From an uncultured Stenotrophomonas sp. (lineage in GTDB: Bacteria; Pseudomonadota; Gammaproteobacteria; Xanthomonadales; Xanthomonadaceae): a DNA stretch of 17,450 nt. The notes beneath the pieces were generated by a model. It was not told the DNA's origin. It did no database searches and was given only the letters and a program-made list of their open reading frames with translations. Both the position numbers and the translations under genes were made by a program. Positions 8,201 through 16,373 of the stretch are shown here, piece by piece. The first letter of the stretch is position 1; each line of letters starts with the position of its first letter. The stretch spans positions 1 to 17,450 of the forward strand of contig CAMICU010000061.1 of the NCBI GenBank assembly GCA_946223375.1, given 5' to 3'.

Positions 8201-10612
8201 CGCGACGGTTATGAGAAGGGCATCCATGACCACGATGCCAGCCTGATCCTGCAGTCCCTGCTGCCGCTCCGCCAGAACGCCGGTACGCTGGTGCATGCGC
8301 CCGCGCCGCGGGCGCTGGCAGTGCTGTTCTGGGCACGCGAAGGCAAGCGCGAGGATGTCAGCCAATGGGCCGAGCGTGCCGCTGGCGTGTTCGCGATCGC
8401 GCGCCTGTTCAATGCACGCGATGGGCTGGACGCGCTGCGCGGCGAGATCGGCGGTGCACTGGAGGCCTTCCGCGATGCGCAGCAGCTGCCATTCGATGCC
8501 GGCCTGGCCGACCAGGCTGCCGACTACCTGCTGGATGAGCTGGCCAGTGGCGAGCCGACCTTCGGCTTCAGCGGTTACGCGCGGCAGCTGCAGGCCGCGC
8601 TGCGCGAACAACTGCAGGTGGCCGCGCAGGTCGATGCGTTCGACCGCAGCCTGCAGCGGCTGTCCAGCCGGCTTGCGCTGCAATGGGCGCAGGTGACGCA
8701 GTGGCTGGCCGCGATGTGCGGCCAACCGAAGTTCGCCGCGCTGGCCGGTTACGTGCCGGAGGCGGCGGCGATGCTGCTGGGCGAGCGGGTGTTGCGCAGC
8801 CAGGTCCGCGAGGTGACGCTGATCGCCGATGTCGCCGGCCTGCTCGGTGAACATCCGCGCGTGCGCGAAGGCCACCTGCAGCTGGCGCTGGATGACTTCC
8901 TGCAGCGCTGGCAGGCACATCGGCGCCAGTTCCAGCCCGGTTTCGAGCGTTACCAGGCCTTGCGTCACCGCATCAGCGCGCGTGAGCGCGAGGCGCTGCG
9001 CCTGGGCGAGTTCCAGGCGCGGCCGCTGAGCTCGTTCGTCCGCAACAAGCTGATCAACGATGTCTATCTGCCGATCATCGGTGACAACCTCGCCAAGCAG
9101 ATGGGCACGGTGGGGGAGAACAAGCGCAGCGACCTGATGGGCCTGCTGATGATGATCAGCCCGCCCGGCTATGGCAAAACCACGTTGATGGAGTACGTGG
9201 CGAACCGGCTGGGGCTGGTTTTCATGAAGATCAACGGCCCGGCGCTGGGGCATGAGGTGCGCTCGCTCGATCCGGAACAGGCGCCGGATGCGACCTCACG
9301 ACAGGAGCTGCTCAAGCTCAACCTGGCGCTGGAGATGGGCAACAACACCATGCTGTATGTCGACGACATCCAGCACACCCATCCGGAGTTCCTGCAGAAG
9401 TTCATCTCGCTGTGCGATGGCACCCGCCGCATCGAGGGCGTGTGGAAGGGCCGCACCAAGACCTATGACCTGCGCGGCAAGAAGTTCTGCGTGGTGATGG
9501 CCGGCAACCCGTACACCGAGTCCGGCGAGGTGTTCAAGGTGCCGGACATGCTGGCCAACCGCGCCGACATCTACAACCTGGGCGATGTGCTGGGCGGCAT
9601 GGAGGAGGCCTTCACCCTCAGCTACATCGAGAACAGCCTGACCTCCAGCCAGGTACTGGCGCCGATGGCCACCCGCGAGATGGCCGATCTGTACCTGCTG
9701 GTGGACAAGGCAGCCGGCAAGGAGGTGTCCACCAACGCGCTGAGCCATGCCTACAGCGGTGCGGAGATCAACGAGATCGTCGCCACGCTGCAGCGTCTGA
9801 TGCAGGTGCGCGAGGTGGTCTACCGGGTCAACCAGCAGTACATCGCCAGTGCCGCGCAGGCCGATAAGTACCGCATCGAGCCGCCATTCCGGCTGCAGGG
9901 CAGCTACCGCAACATGAACAAGCTGGCGGAGAAGGTCTCGCCGGTGATGAACGCCGCCGAGCTGCAGCAGCTGGTGTCCGACCATTACCTGGGCGAATCG
10001 CAGCTGCTGACCAGCGGCTCGGAGGAGAACCTGCTCAAGCTGGCCGAGCTGCGCGGGGTGCTCGACGCCGCGCAGCAGGCGCGCTGGGAGCAGATCAAAC
10101 GCGACTTCATGCGCGACAAGGCGATGGGCGGCGACGCCGCCGATACCGGCGCGCGCGTGGTCGCGCAGCTGGCCGACATCGCCAGCGGCCTGCAGGGGCT
10201 GCGGGTCGAGGGGCCGCAGGCGGTGGCGCCGGTCGCCGTGGCGGAAGCGCCGCCGTGGGCGCGGATCGTCGAGCTGCTGCAGGCCCTGGCCGCGCGCCCG
10301 CCGGCCGTGGTCGAGGCCCCGGTGGTCACACCGGCACCCGGGCAGGATCTGACCCCGCTGCTGCAGGCGCTGGCCGCCGCGCAGGCGCGTCAGGGGCAGG
10401 TCGGTGACGTGCTGGCCGGACTGGCGACGCAGCTGCAGGACTGGTTGGCGAAGGACGGCGGGGCCAAGGCGGCAACGCCGCGCGTGCGGCGGGCACGTAC
10501 GCCGGAAGAGAAGGCGCTGGACGAAGCGCTGATGCGCCACTTCTACGGTGGCAGCGTGGTGGTGCCGGGCCAGCCCGGCAGCAAGGGCAAGGAACGTCCC
10601 GACGATGCCTGA
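5264..10612 (+). CDS. Giant AAA+ ATPase (DUF3686 / 'DNA repair ATPase' type)
   Basis: This 1,782-residue protein has ATG 5264 chosen over GTG 5234, because AGGGA at 5252-5256 gives a 7-base spacer. Residues ~25-450 are beta-rich, with recurring strand pairs (LLLFGYNVFIG, ALFVYNSIQ, YAFLRDGRMVLFNAENQ) that suggest a beta-propeller-like domain; I assign it to DUF3686 from memory of the family. Residues ~450-860 are helical coiled coil. A second beta block (~863-905, VIRLGRHRFSVNTQPLDL) and a long helical region follow. The AAA+ domain is at ~1255-1500: Walker A SPPGYGKTT (Lys1305), Walker B LYVDD (Asp1367-Asp1368), sensor-1 Asn1415 in MAGNPY and a candidate Arg finger, Arg1433 in LANRAD, a layout like MoxR-type AAA+. 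The C-terminus is Pro/Ala-rich with a basic tail. Its 3' end overlaps the next gene by 8 bases. The 'DNA repair' label is not supported by any nuclease or DNA-binding motif I can see; remodelling of the flotillin/TelA complex is an alternative. Confidence 0.88.
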   Translation: MADTNQQAAASTDASSIADQAVAQGGAYEVLRRRLSEQGTRLRQVVETLNQRRLQEFGDSRMEVTGRFRIRTENNCVGRDIVQVGDDLLLFGYNVFIGLKTQTRVEDVFGLYRLVEGGDGYDVTPVDLKTSFLAQPGFVHDFSELYAYYKHARLLQLIVRDGKLMAAFQIGERSTDVRVFRWAVAAGGELTYIDARGERDIALPPPFDFEWTRASRDMLVSGRFPHLNILDTIFVETTGGDLTIKVENNTESGQGVYSEPVEDSTQSVDDASIDYARVGALILLKVQPYREDVWRGLIYNTLTGKVVRNDAIVQACVQLPDDHGIIFPGGYYLQSGEHKAFDASMQGMRYKRSIRSPNGEDMLYIFYEREAGRSALFVYNSIQRALQNPVFGLGYAFLRDGRMVLFNAENQEPTRIHPMQVWQTPFSSDEFAAHRPAGTSFMARIGNAELVRGISNLLDLGREIDGREVSLARYELLTHNARRLFDAHHWLDDANCEGAATLLHEISATGESMLDEYEKVESIRKQSAQAMTEVTAQHKALLGRLQPQNWSKVGEFVEALGDIGRLRGRLLTVRDYRYVDVSAIDAMNTALQQAHDQVGAATGAFLGGDRALQPFAERLQALDGAAQVAQSARQLADQIEQMQVMSGELDMLSELMASLKVEDAAQRTQVVEAISGIYARLNQTRARADQRRRTLGSAEAVAQFGAQFSLFSQAITSALGLATDPERADEQLSRLMVQLEELESQFGEHEQFLGDILSKREELLDTFESHKQTLLDARQRKAQSVLDAANRILDGLAKRTERFAGVDELNAFFAGDPLILKLRELADRLREYKDSVKADDVEARLKGVRDQAVRALRDRSDLFEGGGNVIRLGRHRFSVNTQPLDLTILPRGDGLAVHLTGTDYYEPIVDPELEALRDYWPVTLDSESPVLYRGEYLAGLVLDAALRGSDGLSLELLQRDAAQPEALARRVRDFAAPRYRDGYEKGIHDHDASLILQSLLPLRQNAGTLVHAPAPRALAVLFWAREGKREDVSQWAERAAGVFAIARLFNARDGLDALRGEIGGALEAFRDAQQLPFDAGLADQAADYLLDELASGEPTFGFSGYARQLQAALREQLQVAAQVDAFDRSLQRLSSRLALQWAQVTQWLAAMCGQPKFAALAGYVPEAAAMLLGERVLRSQVREVTLIADVAGLLGEHPRVREGHLQLALDDFLQRWQAHRRQFQPGFERYQALRHRISAREREALRLGEFQARPLSSFVRNKLINDVYLPIIGDNLAKQMGTVGENKRSDLMGLLMMISPPGYGKTTLMEYVANRLGLVFMKINGPALGHEVRSLDPEQAPDATSRQELLKLNLALEMGNNTMLYVDDIQHTHPEFLQKFISLCDGTRRIEGVWKGRTKTYDLRGKKFCVVMAGNPYTESGEVFKVPDMLANRADIYNLGDVLGGMEEAFTLSYIENSLTSSQVLAPMATREMADLYLLVDKAAGKEVSTNALSHAYSGAEINEIVATLQRLMQVREVVYRVNQQYIASAAQADKYRIEPPFRLQGSYRNMNKLAEKVSPVMNAAELQQLVSDHYLGESQLLTSGSEENLLKLAELRGVLDAAQQARWEQIKRDFMRDKAMGGDAADTGARVVAQLADIASGLQGLRVEGPQAVAPVAVAEAPPWARIVELLQALAARPPAVVEAPVVTPAPGQDLTPLLQALAAAQARQGQVGDVLAGLATQLQDWLAKDGGAKAATPRVRRARTPEEKALDEALMRHFYGGSVVVPGQPGSKGKERPDDA

Positions 10613-11327
10613 GTCCGCGCTCGTCGCGCTGCCGTCGCCTCCGGACCGGTCCGTCCCGCTGGACGATCCGGTCGTGGTGGCGCGCTTCGGGCATGAGGTG
10701 CTGGCGGCGGCGGAGCGCTTGATCGGTCCGCCGGTGGCGGCCACGGCCGCGCAGCGGCTGGTCGCGGAGATGGACGGCATCCGCCAGGCGCTGCAGGCCG
10801 CCGACGTGGCGGCGATCCGCCGGTCGGTCGGTCTGATCGGCCGGTTGCTGGGGCGTGATGTCGAGCTGCAGGAGCGGGCCGAACAGCTGGCCGAGCAGCT
10901 CGACATCTGCCTGCTGCGCGCCGATGCCGACATGCGCAGCCTGCACGGCGAACTGATGGCGCAGCAGCGACAGGCGGCGCGGGTGCAGGTCGCGGTCACC
11001 GCGATCGAGCAGTGGGCCGATGCCGGCGCGGCCACCCCGCCGGCGCAGGAGGAATCGATCCGGCATGCCCTGCAGCGGCGCCTGCAGCACCTGCGCGGCG
11101 TTGCCGGGCTGCGCCGTACCGAGGCCGGCCAGCTGCAGCTGCTGCACGCGCAGGGGCTGGAGTTGATCGAGCGCTACCAGCGCATCCGCGATGTGCTGCT
11201 GCCACTGTGGCGGCAACAGGCGCTGGCCACCCGTGCCGCGCGGATGCCGGCACGGCTGCAGCAGGCGGCCGATTGCCAGGCCCGCATCCTCGACGAGGTG
11301 AAGGCCATGCAGGCTAGACTGCGCTGA
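10605..11327 (+). CDS. Short TelA-like helical protein (paralogue of downstream TelA)
   Basis: This is a 240-residue, almost wholly helical, soluble protein. ATG 10605 overlaps the ATPase stop by 8 bases; AAGGA lies at 10589-10593 (11-base spacer). At first sight it is hypothetical. However, residues 187-205 (LIERYQRIRDVLLPLWRQQ) line up without gaps with residues 241-259 of the TelA protein downstream (LIEKFNAVRDITIPSWKRQ), a core motif of that family. The preceding helix (LLHAQG against LIQANA) also matches in register. It lacks the TelA N-terminal region and most of the C-terminal helices. It is therefore read as a shortened TelA paralogue that may pair with the full-length one. This is an inference from eye alignment; no catalytic motif is present. 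Confidence 0.75.
   Translation: MPESALVALPSPPDRSVPLDDPVVVARFGHEVLAAAERLIGPPVAATAAQRLVAEMDGIRQALQAADVAAIRRSVGLIGRLLGRDVELQERAEQLAEQLDICLLRADADMRSLHGELMAQQRQAARVQVAVTAIEQWADAGAATPPAQEESIRHALQRRLQHLRGVAGLRRTEAGQLQLLHAQGLELIERYQRIRDVLLPLWRQQALATRAARMPARLQQAADCQARILDEVKAMQARLR
11315..11320 (+). promoter_or_regulatory. Possible -10 element for telA
   Basis: TAGACT within GCTAGACTG lies at the 3' end of the preceding gene, 72 bases before the telA start. TCGACG at 11290-11295 is a weak -35 candidate (19-base spacer). The same GCTAGA(C/G)TG string precedes trpB and accD, which supports a shared promoter element. It would let telA be expressed apart from the genes upstream. Confidence 0.3.
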
Positions 11328-11392
11328 AGGAAACCGCTTTCGAGATTGCTCCGCGCGCCCGGCCGCGCATCGATGCCCAAGGAGAGTTGCTG

Positions 11393-12487
11393 ATGACGCA
11401 GGACAATATTCCGGTGCCGAGCGTGCCGTCCGCCGAGGTCGATGCGGGCACGCTGGTCGCGCTGGGGCTGAGCGAGGCCGACCGTCCGCAGATCGCGCAG
11501 ATCGCCCGCAGCCTGGACGACATCAGCCCGGGCAATCTGCATGTGTTCGGCCGCGAGGCCGCGGGCAAGAGCGCAGCGTTCTCCACCCAGCTGCTGGAGC
11601 ATGTGCGCAACCGTGACCTGGAGGCCTCCGGCGACAAGCTCGGCGAGGTGGTGCGCATCGCCCGCTCGCTGAAGCTGGACAGCCTGCAGGAGCGCTCCAG
11701 GGTGCCGGTGATCGGCGGCTTGATCGACCGCATGCGCGCGTCCAAGGGCGAGCTGGTGCAGAAGTTCAGCGACACCAACCAGCAGATCGAGCAGCTGATG
11801 CGCGATGTCGGCGCACAGCAGGCGCAGATGGGGCAGCGCGTGGGTGAGTTCGACCGCATGCACGCCATCGTCCGCGACGAACGGCAGAGCCTGGGCCTGC
11901 ACGTCGCGGCCGGCAAGCAGCGGCTGGCCGCGCTCAATGCGGAACTGCAGGCGCTGGCCGGGCAGGACGACCCGCAGGCGCGGATCCGCCGGGGTGACGT
12001 CGACAATGCCATCCGCCTGCTCGACAAGCGCGTCGGCGACCTGACGGTGATGCAGCATGCGGCCGATCAGTCCCTGCCGATGATCCGCCTGATCCAGGCC
12101 AACGCCATCCAGCTGATCGAGAAGTTCAACGCGGTCCGCGACATCACCATTCCCTCGTGGAAGCGGCAGCTCGCCATCCAGTTGTCACTGGGCGAACAGA
12201 AGAACGCGGTGGAGCTGTCCAATGCCATCGACGATGCGACCAACGAGCTGATGCGTCGCAATGCCGAGCTGATGCGGCAGACCTCGGTGGAGACGGCCAA
12301 GGCCAACCAGCGCGCGGTGATCGACGTGGCCACGCTGCGGCATGTGCACGAACAGCTGATCGCCACGGTCGAGGAAGTGCGCAGCATCCATCGCGAGGGC
12401 ATGCAGCAGCGGCAGCAGGCGGAAGTCGAGCTCGCCCGTCTGCGCGAGGATGTGCAGCAGCGCCTGGCCCAGCCCACCCAAAGCTAA
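11393..12487 (+). CDS. TelA-family toxic anion resistance protein
   Basis: The 364-residue length is typical of the family (TelA/KlaA, PF05816). ATG 11393 is preferred to TTG 11387, because AAGGAG at 11379-11384 gives an 8-base spacer. The N-terminus has a motif at about 48-61 (NLHVFGREAAGKSA) seen in TelA proteins, followed by long helices and the conserved block LIEKFNAVRDITIPSWKRQ (241-259), then SLGEQKNAVELSNAIDDATNELMRRNAELM. The protein is soluble and helical with no membrane segment. Members were first linked to tellurite resistance on plasmids and also occur in Bacillus envelope-stress operons; the biochemical role is unknown. It lies 65 bases after the short paralogue, is the last gene of the module, and is convergent with trpI. 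Confidence 0.92.
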   Translation: MTQDNIPVPSVPSAEVDAGTLVALGLSEADRPQIAQIARSLDDISPGNLHVFGREAAGKSAAFSTQLLEHVRNRDLEASGDKLGEVVRIARSLKLDSLQERSRVPVIGGLIDRMRASKGELVQKFSDTNQQIEQLMRDVGAQQAQMGQRVGEFDRMHAIVRDERQSLGLHVAAGKQRLAALNAELQALAGQDDPQARIRRGDVDNAIRLLDKRVGDLTVMQHAADQSLPMIRLIQANAIQLIEKFNAVRDITIPSWKRQLAIQLSLGEQKNAVELSNAIDDATNELMRRNAELMRQTSVETAKANQRAVIDVATLRHVHEQLIATVEEVRSIHREGMQQRQQAEVELARLREDVQQRLAQPTQS

Positions 12488-12610
12488 GCCACGCGGGCAC
12501 GGCTCCGGCAGGAGGTGGGTCAGGCGCGAAGCCAGCAAGGTCGCCGTTCTTTACCAAGCTGATCGCTGGATCATGCAACAGCGCGATCCGGCGCGGCCTG
12601 CTGACACACG

Positions 12611-12679
12611 TGCTTCGCGGCTGCCGCCGCTCCTGCAAGGGCATGCCGCCACGGCAGCATCGGCGTCAGCCGCGAAGCA
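12611..12679. repeat. Long inverted repeat between telA and trpI
   Basis: TGCTTCGCGGCTG (12611-12623) is perfectly complementary to CAGCCGCGAAGCA (12667-12679). After one mismatch the pairing goes on for 5 bp (12625-12629 with 12661-12665), and a TGCCG/CGGCA hairpin (12644-12656) nests inside. It sits between converging genes, so it could end transcription in both directions or be a REP-like extragenic palindrome. No T-run is present. A weaker imperfect stem (GATCGCTG at 12561-12568 with CAGCGCGATC at 12579-12588) lies upstream in the same gap. Confidence 0.55.
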
Positions 12680-12695
12680 GGCGACACCACCGCCT

Positions 12696-13586
12696 TCAGA
12701 TCAATTGCCGTCGCAGCCAGTCCGCCAGCATTTCCACGCGCGGATCGTCACGGCCGCCGGCGGTACAGAGCGCCCAGCAGCCCTCGGTGGCGGCGAACCC
12801 CCAGGGGGCGATCAGGCGCCCGTTGACCAGGTCGTCGGCCACCAGCGGCTCCGGGGCGATGGCAATGCCCAGCCCGGCGACCGCCGCTTCCAGCAGGTAA
12901 TACAGGTGCTCGAAGCCGGTCCCGTACTGCAGGCGGGTGCTGTCGAGCCCGTTCAGTGCGGCCCAGGTCGGCCAGGCCTGTGGCCGTGAGCGGGTATGCA
13001 GCAGCGGATGCGGCAGCACTGCCTGCGGTGGCTGATGGGCCAGCACATGCGCGCCGGCGATGGCCGGGCTGAACACCGGGCCGATCCGCTCGGTCGCCAG
13101 CACATGCACCTGCCAGCCGGCGGGCCACGGTGGTTGGCCGAGCAGCAGTGCCGCATCCAGTCCCTCCAGATGGGGCGCGAAGTCACCCTCCTGGGCGGCC
13201 AGATGCAGGGTGAAGCCGGGCAGGTCGCGTTGCAGGTCCTGCAAGCGCGGGATCATCCAGCGGGCCAGCAGGCTGCCGGGGCAACCGAGCACGAAGGCAT
13301 CGCCGCGCTGCGGGCGGCGCAGGCTGGCGATGCAGTCGCGCAGCTGGGAGAACGCACCGGTGGTGGCCTCCAGCAGGCGGTTGCCGGCGGCCGTCGGGCG
13401 GATCCCGCGCCCGTCGCGCGCGAACAGGGGCAGGCCCAGCTCCTCCTCCAGCAGCCGCAGCTGGCGGCTGACCGCGCCGTGGGTGACGTGCAGTTCGGTG
13501 GCGGCCAGGCTGACGCTGCGCAGCCGGGCGGCGGCCTCGAACGCCCGCAGGGCATTGAGCGAGGGCAGGGCGGGAATGCTTTTCAT
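12696..13586 (-). CDS. trpI: TrpI, LysR-type activator of trpBA
   Basis: This 296-residue LysR-family regulator is divergent from trpB. The winged helix-turn-helix occupies about residues 8-65 (PSLNALRAFEAAARL, then SLAATELHVTHGAVSRQLRLLEEELG). The effector domain begins with VLGCPGSLLARWMIPRL. These stretches closely resemble Pseudomonas TrpI as I recall it, including the position right beside trpB. TrpI binds indoleglycerol phosphate, the substrate of tryptophan synthase, and then activates trpBA. The start ATG (complement of 13584-13586) gives an N-terminus of the expected length, but no good ribosome binding site is visible. The start codon overlaps the probable TrpI operator, which suggests autoregulation. 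A GcvA-like regulator is the fallback call. Confidence 0.85.
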   Translation of the reverse strand: MKSIPALPSLNALRAFEAAARLRSVSLAATELHVTHGAVSRQLRLLEEELGLPLFARDGRGIRPTAAGNRLLEATTGAFSQLRDCIASLRRPQRGDAFVLGCPGSLLARWMIPRLQDLQRDLPGFTLHLAAQEGDFAPHLEGLDAALLLGQPPWPAGWQVHVLATERIGPVFSPAIAGAHVLAHQPPQAVLPHPLLHTRSRPQAWPTWAALNGLDSTRLQYGTGFEHLYYLLEAAVAGLGIAIAPEPLVADDLVNGRLIAPWGFAATEGCWALCTAGGRDDPRVEMLADWLRRQLI

Positions 13587-13602
13587 GTGAGTTTTTCTAA
13601 CA
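13586..13602. promoter_or_regulatory. Probable TrpI operator (site I)
   Basis: TGTGAG-TTTTT-CTAACA fits 11 of 12 positions of the hyphenated dyad TGTGAG-N5-CTCACA that I recall for Pseudomonas TrpI site I. A wider symmetry, ATGTG (13585-13589) with CACAT (13601-13605), surrounds it. Its centre lies about 64 bases before the start of trpB transcription predicted from the -10 at 13646-13651, the usual place for a LysR recognition site. It overlaps the trpI start codon. Confidence 0.65.
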
Positions 13603-13645
13603 CATGGCTGCGGATTTATCGATTTTTATGTCGGCTGGCCTGCGC

Positions 13646-13651
13646 TAGAGT
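13646..13651 (+). promoter_or_regulatory. Probable trpB promoter, -10 element
   Basis: TAGAGT, within GCTAGAGTG, is 31 bases before the trpB start. Seventeen bases upstream lies only TTTTTA (13623-13628), a poor -35, as expected for a promoter that needs an activator. Transcription would start near 13658. Confidence 0.45.
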
Positions 13652-13682
13652 GCTCGCCTGTTCCTCGTCTGTCGTGACCCCC

Positions 13683-14896
<1,214 letters not shown>

Positions 14897-14900
<4 letters not shown>

Positions 14901-15559
14901 GCGCGCCGGTCATGCGGGGGGCATTGCTGTGCCTGCTGGCCGGGCTGGCAGCCTGCACGCCGGCCGAGCCGGAGGCCGTGCCGGCAGCCACCCCGGCGCC
15001 GCCCGCGACACCAGCGACACCAGCGACACCGGCGCCCGCGGTACCGGCTCCGGCCGCGGCCGCGGCGCCGGCAGCTGGCGCTGCGGCCGATCTGTCCCGG
15101 TTTGGCGCGCTGCGCATCGGCGCGCCCTTCGGCAAGGCGCCGGGGGACGGCGCGTTCGTATCGGCGGGCATGCGCGAGCTGATGGAAGGCGATTGCGAGT
15201 ACTACGACAAGGGCAGCCTGCCCGGGAGCATGTCGATGATGGTGCTGGGCGACCGCATCGCCCGGTTCGAGGTGAACCTGGAGCAGGACCCCGGCATCAC
15301 CCTCGCCACGCCGTCGGCCGATGCCCCGGCATTGCCGTTCGGGCTGTGGATGAGCATGAGCGTGACCGAGGCCAAGAAGCGCCTGCCGGCCGGTGTGGTG
15401 ACCACGCCGCACGCCTACAACTCCCCGGATGGCGATTACCTGACCTGGACCGACAAGGCCAGCGGGCTGGCCATCCGGCTGGAAACACTCAATGGCGTGG
15501 TCACCGCGATCTACTGGGGCCAGCCGGATGCGGTTGAACTGATTGAAGGATGTGCCTGA
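14897..15559 (+). CDS. Hypothetical lipoprotein between trpB and trpA
   Basis: This 220-residue protein starts at GTG 14897, backed by AAGGG at 14884-14888 (8-base spacer) and the GTGA overlap with the trpB stop; ATG 14912 is possible but has no ribosome binding site. A signal peptide leads to the lipobox LAAC with Cys20, so it should be lipidated and placed in the envelope. Residues 21-65 are a Pro/Ala/Thr linker. Two similar units then follow (about 68-127 and 150-208), each starting with a Gly- or Ser-preceded helix and ending in strands with aromatic residues. This could be a tandem BamE/BLIP-like fold (a guess). Cys100 and Cys219 could form a disulfide. I do not recognise the family and assign no function. 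Confidence 0.8.
15005..15031 (+). repeat. Three tandem 9-bp units in the lipoprotein linker
   Basis: GCGACACCA occurs three times in a row, the last ending in G. The units encode Ala-Thr-Pro repeats of the linker, and the length is a multiple of three, so copy changes would vary linker length without shifting frame. Confidence 0.7.
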
Positions 15560-15560
15560 G

Positions 15561-16370
15561 ATGTCCGTGACCCGAATTGACGACTGCTTCGCCCGCCTGC
15601 GTGCCTCGGGCCGCAAGGCGCTGATCCCGTTCGTGACCGCTGGCGATCCGTCGCTGGAGGCGACCGTGCCGGTGATGCACGCGCTGGTCCAGGCCGGTGC
15701 CGACGTGATCGAGCTGGGGGTGCCATTCTCCGACCCGATGGCCGATGGCCCGACCATCCAGCGCAGCTCCGAGCATGCGCTGGCCCGTGGCGCGAACCTG
15801 CGCTACGTGTTCGACAGCGTCGCGCGCTTCCGCCAGCAGGACAGCCAGACCCCGGTGGTGCTGATGGGGTATCTCAACCCGGTCGAGATCCGCGGCCCGG
15901 CCCGGTTCGCCGAAGAGGCGGTGGCGGCCGGCGTGGACGGCGTGCTGCTGGTCGACCTGCCGCCGGAAGAGGCCGCCGAAACCCGGGCGGCCTTTACCGC
16001 CGCCGGGCTGGCACTGATCCTGCTGGCGTCTCCGACCAGCAGCCCGGCCCGTCTCGATACCCTGTGCGAAGCCGCGCAGGGCTATCTCTATTACGTCAGC
16101 TTTGCCGGCGTGACCGGCGCGTCGGAGCGGCTGGACAGCGCTGCCGCCGGAGAGCGGCTGCGCGCCCTGCGTGGTCGCTCCAGGGCCCCGGTGGTGGCCG
16201 GGTTCGGCATCAGGGATGCCGCCAGCGCGGCGGCGATGGCGGTGGATGCCGATGGGGTGGTGGTGGGCAGCGCGCTGGTCTCGGTGCTGGCGGAGGCCAC
16301 GATCCCGGAAGCGGCGGCCGCCGCGGCCGGGCGTTTCCTCGCGCCGCTGCGCGAGGCGCTGGGGCACTGA
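15561..16370 (+). CDS. trpA: Tryptophan synthase alpha subunit TrpA
   Basis: The 269-residue (beta/alpha)8 barrel cleaves indoleglycerol phosphate to indole and glyceraldehyde 3-phosphate and passes indole to TrpB. The signature ELGVPFSDPMADGPTIQ spans 51-67, with Glu51 and Asp62 matching the E. coli catalytic residues Glu49 and Asp60. SFAGVTGA and the phosphate-binding VAGFGI and GSALV motifs follow. ATG 15561 has GAAGGA at 15545-15550 (10-base spacer) and lies one base after the lipoprotein stop. A TTG at 15543 would start inside the ribosome binding site and is rejected. Confidence 0.98.
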   Translation: MSVTRIDDCFARLRASGRKALIPFVTAGDPSLEATVPVMHALVQAGADVIELGVPFSDPMADGPTIQRSSEHALARGANLRYVFDSVARFRQQDSQTPVVLMGYLNPVEIRGPARFAEEAVAAGVDGVLLVDLPPEEAAETRAAFTAAGLALILLASPTSSPARLDTLCEAAQGYLYYVSFAGVTGASERLDSAAAGERLRALRGRSRAPVVAGFGIRDAASAAAMAVDADGVVVGSALVSVLAEATIPEAAAAAAGRFLAPLREALGH

Positions 16371-16373
16371 TCC

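Noticed and set aside
3128..9253. A 2,041-codon open frame on the minus strand across flotillin and ATPase genes
   Set aside because: It is antisense to two well-supported genes, its translation is rich in Leu, His, Gln, Arg and Ala with no domain, and it runs through an intergenic hairpin. Long stop-free antisense frames are expected when codons end in G or C.
9296..11035. A 579-codon minus-strand open frame
   Set aside because: It is a shadow of the ATPase and short TelA-like genes, with no ribosome binding site or recognisable motif.
12996..13678. A plus-strand extension of trpB upstream through trpI
   Set aside because: It is antisense to trpI. The family N-terminus and the promoter place the trpB start at 13683.
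15005..15031. Tandem repeats as a CRISPR or mobile-element signal
   Set aside because: They are three 9-base units in frame within a Pro/Ala/Thr linker, with no spacers.
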